The notes beneath the pieces were generated by a model. It did no database searches and was not told the origin of the DNA. It saw only the letters and a program-made list of their open reading frames with translations. Source: Saprospiraceae bacterium (GTDB lineage Bacteria > Bacteroidota > Bacteroidia > Chitinophagales > Saprospiraceae). From it: a stretch of DNA of 33,490 nt. The DNA is taken from the NCBI GenBank assembly GCA_026986005.1, contig JALSPK010000134.1, positions 1 through 33,490 on the forward strand, in the 5' to 3' direction. The translations under genes were made by a program, and so were the position numbers. Position 1 is the first letter of the stretch. Every line of letters starts with the position of its first letter. Below are positions 28,911-33,490 of this stretch, piece after piece.

Positions 28911-30644
28911 ATGAAAAATGTATTACTATTTATTTTTATTGTTATTATTAGTTTTGGTTTATCAGCACAGGATCTGGGTTTCAATTATCAAACAGTCGTA
29001 AGAAATTCTAATGGAATAGTGGCAAACCAAAATGTAGCGATTACTTTTATTGTAACTACCAAGTCCCATGTGTTGGTAGAGGAACATCAAGTAACTACCG
29101 ATGAGCATGGATTGATTAATTTGGTTATTGGCTCAGGTACCCCCTCAGCATTTAAGGATTTCGATTGGTCAGATGGGAATGCTACTATTCAAGTGAAGAT
29201 GGTGGTCGATAATGAGACTATTGATACCGGAGCAAAACCATTACAAGCTGTTCCTTATGCTTTTTATGTACCTGGGTTAAAAACAAAAGATATTGTTAAT
29301 ATTAAAGAAGCTGATGCTGAAAATGGAGATGTGCTACTTTACGATGATGGAGATTGGATCAGTACACCTCTTCAGGATAGAGATAATCAAACATTATCCC
29401 TAAGCGGTACAACATTGAGCATAAGCAATGGAAATTCAATAAATTTGAATGAAATAACCACAGGAGGAGATGGTTGGGGCAGTCAATTGGCAGAGACCGA
29501 AGGAAGAATCGATGGAGATGGGACATCTTCAAATCCAATACAATTATCTACAACAAATGTTTCGGAAGGAGAGTATCTTACCTTTGATGGAAGCCAATGG
29601 CAGACATCTGATTATCACGGGGTGGAAAAAATTCTAGCGGGCTCAGGAATGCAAGTCTTTGACAATGATAATGGTGAAACAACTGTTGCTGCCCTTAGAT
29701 ATGATGCGCTATGGAATGCAGAGAAACTAAGAGGTAATACTATTACAGCTGAACAACCATCAGATGGCCAGGTTTTGGTTTATAATCAAAGTCAGCAACA
29801 ATGGGGACTTGGGGTTTTGCCGGCAGAAACCGGTTGGATAAAAGAGTATATAGGCTCCGGATCTGATGGTTATTGGAGAAATTATACAGACTACAAAACC
29901 TTTATAAATCATTATCTTGAAGTAGAATACAACATAAGTACAAATAATCAAATTTCAGCATGGGGTGATGGTTATAATACTCTAAGGGGAAATACTGTTC
30001 TAGGGCCGGGTTTTGGAAATGCAACTCTCTCCGTTACCGGTGGGTCAGATATATCTTTAGGAGATAATTCAGGAGGAGTTCTGACTGTTGGAGATATTAG
30101 TGGTAATCATTTGGCTATGGATGGAAATGAAATAATGGCGAAAGGATCAGGTAGTTCGGAGGGAACACTTTTTCTCCAAGTTGAGGGAGGTAGTGTCAAA
30201 GTGGGAGGAGGGGCATCTTACCCCTCTCATATATTTCAGGTAGGGGGTATAGCTCGTTCAACTCAATCGACTTGGGCTACTTCAAGTGATGAAAGAGTAA
30301 AAAGGAATATTCATGGATTTCCTTATGGTCTTAAAGATATATTAGCATTAAGACCTGTTCAATTTGATTGGAAAGACATTTATAAGAAGGAAAACAAAGG
30401 CTTGAAGGATGGAAAACTTGGATTTATCGCTCAGGAAGTTGAAAAAATTATTCCTGAGATGGTATCTACACATGAAGAACACATAGGAAATGAATCAATA
30501 AAGGACTTTAGATCAATCAATATGGATCCTCTATTTCCTGCTTTAGTCCAAGCAGTCAAAGATCAACAAAAATTAATTGATGAACAGCAAAAACGAATAG
30601 ACGATCTGGAAATCTTAGTAAAAAAATTAATTCAAAAAAAATAG
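28911..30644 (+). CDS. Fibre protein with C-terminal S74 intramolecular chaperone
   Basis: The 577-residue protein has a signal peptide (MKNVLLFIFIVIISFGLSAQ). An N-terminal domain (about 22-125) is typical of Bacteroidota fibre proteins (FNYQTVVRNSNGIVANQNVA... to PLQAVPYAFYVPG). A Gly/Asn/Thr-rich beta-stalk follows to about 445, then a Peptidase_S74 domain (about 450-545). TSSDERVK gives Ser459 and Lys464, the five-residue Ser-Lys spacing of the self-cleaving endosialidase chaperone. KLGFIAQEVEKIIPEMVS is the second hallmark, and a short coiled coil ends the protein. S74 domains drive trimer assembly of phage tail spikes and then cut themselves off. A trimeric surface fibre is therefore likely. 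It is not a prophage gene here: the neighbours are exported cell proteins. Confidence 0.9.
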   Translation: MKNVLLFIFIVIISFGLSAQDLGFNYQTVVRNSNGIVANQNVAITFIVTTKSHVLVEEHQVTTDEHGLINLVIGSGTPSAFKDFDWSDGNATIQVKMVVDNETIDTGAKPLQAVPYAFYVPGLKTKDIVNIKEADAENGDVLLYDDGDWISTPLQDRDNQTLSLSGTTLSISNGNSINLNEITTGGDGWGSQLAETEGRIDGDGTSSNPIQLSTTNVSEGEYLTFDGSQWQTSDYHGVEKILAGSGMQVFDNDNGETTVAALRYDALWNAEKLRGNTITAEQPSDGQVLVYNQSQQQWGLGVLPAETGWIKEYIGSGSDGYWRNYTDYKTFINHYLEVEYNISTNNQISAWGDGYNTLRGNTVLGPGFGNATLSVTGGSDISLGDNSGGVLTVGDISGNHLAMDGNEIMAKGSGSSEGTLFLQVEGGSVKVGGGASYPSHIFQVGGIARSTQSTWATSSDERVKRNIHGFPYGLKDILALRPVQFDWKDIYKKENKGLKDGKLGFIAQEVEKIIPEMVSTHEEHIGNESIKDFRSINMDPLFPALVQAVKDQQKLIDEQQKRIDDLEILVKKLIQKK

Positions 30645-30648
30645 AAAA

Positions 30649-31122
30649 ATGAAATCAAATATTCTTATCTTATTCCTTTTACTCCTTTCAGGCATGTCAC
30701 TATCAGGACAAGATTTTAATCTTGAAGTACTTGCTGCGGATGGAGAATGCTTTTCGAGCGGCAGCATAAGTGGCTCTTATACATTGGGAGAAGTCGTTAT
30801 AGGTGGAGGGACAAATGGTAATCTTAACTTTGATCAGGGATTTCAACAATCTGATAATGGTATTGTAGCAACAACTGCAAGGAATATACCTAAGATTGAA
30901 GTTTTTCCAAATCCTTCTTTCGGTATTTTTACAATAAAATGTAATGAATTAATATTGGAAGTATATTTGTATTCAGATACTCGCAAATTGATATTAAAAT
31001 CATTTCCTATGGTATCTACTCTTTCTATTAACATGACTCGTTTAAATACCGGTATGTATTACCTTCGTTTAGTTACAAAAGGGAAATCAATATTTAGGAA
31101 AATAGTAAAAGTGTCGAGATAG
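30649..31122 (+). CDS. Small T9SS type A sorting-domain protein
   Basis: The 157-residue protein has a signal peptide (MKSNILILFLLLLSGMSLSG then QDFNLEVLAADG). A short domain with the common pattern SGSYTLGEVVIGGG...LNFDQGFQQ follows. A type A sorting domain then runs from about 85 to the end: IEVFPNPSFGIFTI, a middle strand pair, LNTGMYYLRLVTKGKSIFRKIVKV. T9SS would carry it across the outer membrane and attach or release it. It is the last gene of the operon, 4 nt after the S74 gene, and the only member with a recognisable T9SS tail. Confidence 0.88.
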   Translation: MKSNILILFLLLLSGMSLSGQDFNLEVLAADGECFSSGSISGSYTLGEVVIGGGTNGNLNFDQGFQQSDNGIVATTARNIPKIEVFPNPSFGIFTIKCNELILEVYLYSDTRKLILKSFPMVSTLSINMTRLNTGMYYLRLVTKGKSIFRKIVKVSR

Positions 31123-31164
31123 TAAATTAAAGTTGCATAAGAATTGAAGCAAATAAAGAGCAGA

Positions 31165-31200
31165 TTTCAAATTGCAAAAAGATTATCTATGAATTTGAAA
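31165..31200 (+). terminator. Possible weak terminator after the surface operon
   Basis: TTTCAAATT (31165-31173) and AATTTGAAA (31192-31200) form a perfect but AT-rich 9-bp stem with an 18-nt loop, 42 nt after the last stop codon of the operon. There is no strong T tract, so it may be a weak terminator or chance. Confidence 0.3.
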
Positions 31201-31355
31201 ATTTATTGACTTGCTATCAAATGTGTTATATTTGGCTGGAAATTATGTTTGGTTGAAAATATTATTCCTGTTTTTTCAAGAACAAGAACTTTGTGTTTGA
31301 GATTTAAGTGATATTCCCGTAATGAAATTTTCGCTATATCCCAGATTTGAAGTAA

Positions 31356-31496
31356 CTAAAAGACCGAAATATTATCAGCCCTGAGAGAAAAGCACATTCC
31401 TTTGGTCTTTCTGATAAGCATCCAACTATCCAATCCATCATCCCAAACAAATTTGGATAAATAGATATTATTGGTATCGTTGTCGTATATATGCAT
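31356..31496 (-). pseudogene. Relic of a WDx5W-repeat protein
   Basis: A minus-strand frame of 46 codons contains YDNDTNNIYLSKFVWDDGL followed by DSWMLIRKTK. It aligns without gaps to the repeat unit of the neighbouring gene (YDNKDQRIHYIGQIWDTINK, then IWI), sharing Y, D, N, I, W, D and W at identical spacing. Only about one unit remains, with no signal peptide and no sorting domain, and an in-frame TGA just upstream. It is probably what is left of a paralogue after deletion. Confidence 0.4.
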
Positions 31497-31531
31497 GCCC
31501 CACCGGATAAATCACACACTTCCCTTGTGAT

Positions 31532-31753
31532 TCAGGGGGCAATAATAGGGCATGGGGGATTTCGCCAACTTTGGGATTTGCTCACATCTGCTTCATCCAA
31601 TAATTGTCGCGTCTGGTAAGGTATATCCAGACTGATTAGGCTGTGGCCGACATAGTACACCCGATGTTGACCTAAAGCCATAAATCCTGAAATTATCCCG
31701 ATGGCAAGCAGCCAGTACCTCTTAAAATTCAAATAGTATTGTACCCAATTCAT
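31532..31753 (-). pseudogene. Truncated SGNH/GDSL-like exported protein
   Basis: The frame of 73 codons starts 11 nt after the stop of the WDx5W gene. It has a signal peptide (to about residue 28: LLAIGIISGFMALG then QHRVYYVGHSL). VYYVGHSL followed by an amphipathic helix (IPYQTRQLLDEADVS) resembles the N-terminal block I of Bacteroidota SGNH hydrolases, where GHSL replaces GDSL. The similarity stops after about residue 60; the last 14 residues (SWRNPPCPIIAP) look foreign and a stop follows. No blocks II-V are present, so it cannot be an active hydrolase. SGNH assignment rests on one short block and is tentative. Confidence 0.45.
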
Positions 31754-31764
31754 TTATTGTAAAT

Positions 31765-32983
31765 CTATTGCTTAATAATGATCGTGCTCTTTTGAGCCTG
31801 TCCACTAATGCACTTCAGAATATACATGCCCGCAGGTAAGACGCTCAAGTCAAGGTGGTTTTGTTTTGTGGCAGTGATTAAAAGACGCCCATTCCTATCT
31901 GATATTTCTATCCTTGAGACGGGAAAATCCGATCTTGTATGAACGAAAATATCCGTATCAAAGGGATTGGGATAGACCAATGGGCTTATTTCTTTTAGGT
32001 TAGAAATACGGGTGGTAATAACTTCCGACCAAAAGCGCTTTTCTTCTCTGCCTATGTTCCAACTTTCGATATCTTTATCCCATAGGCTTACAATTATGAC
32101 CATCAGATTATCATTGATATCGTAAGTTTCGTTGACTTTTATGTGTTTTTCCCATTTGGTGTTGGTGGCGTTCCACTGATTTATAACAAGACTATCCAAG
32201 AGCGCTTTTTCATTGTGATAATAATGACGCAAGGTCTTATTTTCCCAGTCGTTTTTAGAAATGTTATAATTCATTGTGATATTAACTTCCAGTAGGGAAG
32301 GATCCTGCCATGTGAATAAATCTTTAAACCTAGAGATCCATTTCAATTTCTTTGTGTCCCAGGTCTGATAATAGCTTAGGATGACTTTTCCATCTGGGTT
32401 GAAGGTTCGAATACTTCGGGAGAAATTTATCCATTTATCCAATGTCTTATCCCACTTTTGTTGTAGGTGGATGGTGTCGAGCCCGTCCGAATTGAAAGTA
32501 ATCTCACGCCTGTAAGTGTTATACCACTTCTTTGAGTTTTTGTCCCAGTTTTGGGTAAGGGAATGTATTGCCATACGATGGGCATTATAAGACCAATCTA
32601 TCTTTGAGCTATTTATCCATATTTTATTTATGGTATCCCAGATTTGACCTATATAGTGAATGCGTTGATCTTTATTGTCATATTCGTATGTATTGTTATA
32701 GGCCGTATAAAAACGCTTATTTGCTTCGTCATATACAGAAATTAGTGCATCTGTAAGGCGTCCTTTTTCATCTATGCAATTGAGTTGTTTTCTATAAAAT
32801 TGCAAGCTATCTCCAACCAACTTAAAATATTGTATTGAATCATTTTGCCATCTACTATTGGTGGCGGAATAGGGGGGGGGCGCTTGAATTTTGAAGGTCA
32901 AAACCGAGCGTGTTTTGTGCATAATTAGGGTTAAAACCAGCTAGTATGGCCAGTAGGGTAAAAAGGTAATTCATACGATTCAT
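31765..32983 (-). pseudogene. WDx5W-repeat T9SS type A protein, frame-shifted at a run of nine C
   Basis: The minus strand from ATG 32983 encodes a good signal peptide (NYLFTLLAILAGFNPNYAQN). This frame runs through nine C (32872-32880 as G on plus) and stops at 32855. The body continues in the next frame to 31765 and can be read back only to an unlikely start at 32922 (MHKTRSVLTF). Removing one C joins signal and body into one frame of about 405 residues. The body contains six clear repeats of W[DN]x5W spaced about 40 residues (WDTINKIW, WDKNSKKW, WDKTLDKW, WDTKKLKW, WNATNTKW, WDKDIESW). A type A sorting domain ends it (PLVYPNPFDTDIFV to MYILKCISGQAQKSTIIIKQ). It may be phase-variable, truly broken, or a sequencing error. 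Function of the repeat is unknown. Confidence 0.75.
32872..32880. repeat. Homopolymer G9 (C9 on the coding strand)
   Basis: Nine consecutive G on the plus strand lie just after the signal peptide of the WDx5W-repeat gene, in a context where 8 or 11 bases would restore a single frame. It is a typical site for slipped-strand mispairing and is conspicuous in AT-rich DNA. Confidence 0.9.
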
Positions 32984-33038
32984 TTTGTTCTATTTTATAG
33001 CGTGAATAAGATTTTTTACAATTGAGTTGGATTCATTT

Positions 33039-33134
33039 TTAGCAGGACATTACAATTCGATTATTCCTGCATTCTTCGCAGCCCCACACGAAGGACAATG
33101 CGATTATTAGAAACAATAAATATCGACTTTTCAT
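33039..33134 (-). CDS. Possible 31-residue lipoprotein
   Basis: The short frame begins 8 nt after the stop of the S74 gene. It reads MKSRYLLFLIIALSFVWGC, then a short tail EECRNNRIVMSC. A basic start, a 13-residue hydrophobic core and VWGC at 16-19 fit a lipoprotein signal, with Cys19 as lipid site and two further Cys (22, 31). It could be a genuine tiny lipoprotein, the stump of a larger one, or a chance frame. Its position in the gap between two co-directional exported-protein genes favours a real translated product. Confidence 0.4.
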   Translation of the reverse strand: MKSRYLLFLIIALSFVWGCEECRNNRIVMSC

Positions 33135-33142
33135 TTTGATGG

Positions 33143-33490
33143 TTATTTTTTAGTGAGTATATTTTGATTGGATTCGAGTTGTTCGATGCGTTTGGTAAGT
33201 ACGGCTTGATTACTTTCGTATTGGGCCATGAGCTTTTCAAATCGATCGATGGTCTTTCCCTGACTTTCGATGATGGCTTGTTGTTCTTGTACGGCTTTGA
33301 CGAGGGGGACGACGAACTCGGCGTATCGGAGGCCGTAATGTGCATTTTCATTTTGGGGTTTGTCGACCCCGTGGAAGTCATAGCCCACTTCCTTAGCGGC
33401 TGATTCCACTTCCTGGGCGATAAATCCGGTCTGAATCTCAGCAGCTTTGAGCTGCTCTGCGTCGTAGAGGCGGAGGCTGTCGGGGGTGTG
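33143..33490 (-). CDS. S74 (tail-fibre chaperone) domain protein, 5' part outside the window
   Basis: The frame is open to the right edge; the visible part is the last 115 residues. It includes LRLYDAEQLKAAEIQTGFIAQEVE, then GYDFHGVDKPQNENAHYGLRYAEFVVPLVKAVQEQQAII and a C-terminal coiled coil (DRFEKLMAQYESNQAVLTKRIEQLESNQ). This is the second half of a Peptidase_S74 intramolecular chaperone as found in Bacteroidota exported fibres. The catalytic Ser lies beyond the window. A GTG inside the frame (33409) is not the real start. Base composition is clearly richer in G+C than the rest of the window (33 of 60 bases in 33301-33360), so the gene may be of different origin. It probably begins the minus-strand cluster leading to the WDx5W gene. 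Confidence 0.85.
   Translation of the reverse strand, partial: HTPDSLRLYDAEQLKAAEIQTGFIAQEVESAAKEVGYDFHGVDKPQNENAHYGLRYAEFVVPLVKAVQEQQAIIESQGKTIDRFEKLMAQYESNQAVLTKRIEQLESNQNILTKK

Larger units (their letters stand above)
31123..31531. other. Gene-poor stretch with decayed coding sequence
   Basis: No intact gene is present. The left part (to about 31350) is AT-rich with one weak hairpin. The right part (31356-31520) reads on the minus strand as decayed coding sequence, described separately. Confidence 0.6.

Noticed and set aside
28911-30644. Prophage tail-fibre gene
   Set aside because: The S74 domain is phage-like, but the protein has a Sec signal peptide and a Bacteroidota fibre N-terminus, and no phage structural, lysis or integrase gene lies nearby.
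31334-31519. 61-codon minus-strand frame (MCDLSGGACIYTTT...)
   Set aside because: The neighbouring frame over the same bases matches the WDx5W repeat; this one shows no motif.
33061-33381. 106-codon minus-strand frame overlapping the S74 gene
   Set aside because: It is out of frame with the S74 coding sequence, which has strong family motifs over the same bases.

Overview
The window comes from a low-GC member of the Bacteroidota, most likely a Saprospiria/Saprospiraceae-type organism. The evidence is type IX secretion (T9SS) C-terminal domains (a type B gliding-motility tail on a protein of more than 3,000 residues and type A tails on smaller ones), Bacteroidota -7 promoter elements (TAnnTTTG), the absence of clear Shine-Dalgarno sites, PorT-like beta-barrels, and a LytS/LytTR two-component pair with a periplasmic propeller sensor. 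Species cannot be fixed from this window.

Left part (1-9250): the 3' part of one giant secreted adhesin-like gene. It holds ten tandem beta-sandwich modules that alternate between two types, then a Cys-rich module, PKD/Ig-like repeats and a type B sorting domain. It ends in a strong hairpin terminator. Next comes rbfA (30S maturation), then a non-coding stretch bounded by 17-nt imperfect inverted repeats.

Middle (9895-19536): housekeeping and envelope genes. On the minus strand are an M49-like metallopeptidase lipoprotein and a small outer-membrane barrel, in one operon. On the plus strand are a small conserved protein and a PhnP-like metallo-beta-lactamase-fold hydrolase, overlapping by ATGA. 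On the minus strand again are a YyaL/DUF255 thioredoxin-fold protein with a lipoprotein signal, and a LytTR response regulator overlapping a large propeller histidine kinase.

Right-centre (19876-31122): a five-gene plus-strand operon, divergent from the kinase. It encodes a 557-aa putative outer-membrane barrel, a 1,948-aa exported protein with a TANFOR-like N-terminus, a 489-aa fibronectin-III-like protein, a 577-aa fibre protein ending in an S74 auto-processing chaperone, and a 157-aa T9SS type A protein. Tight spacing and matching export signals suggest one cell-surface assembly. This is the best candidate in the window for a poorly described system.

Right edge (31123-33490): a second surface-protein cluster on the minus strand, partly decayed. 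Reading leftwards it holds the C-terminus of a GC-richer S74 fibre protein, a possible 31-aa lipoprotein, a WDx5W-repeat T9SS protein whose signal peptide is separated from the body by a one-base shift at a run of nine C (possible phase switch or sequencing error), a truncated SGNH-like fragment, and a relic of another WDx5W unit.
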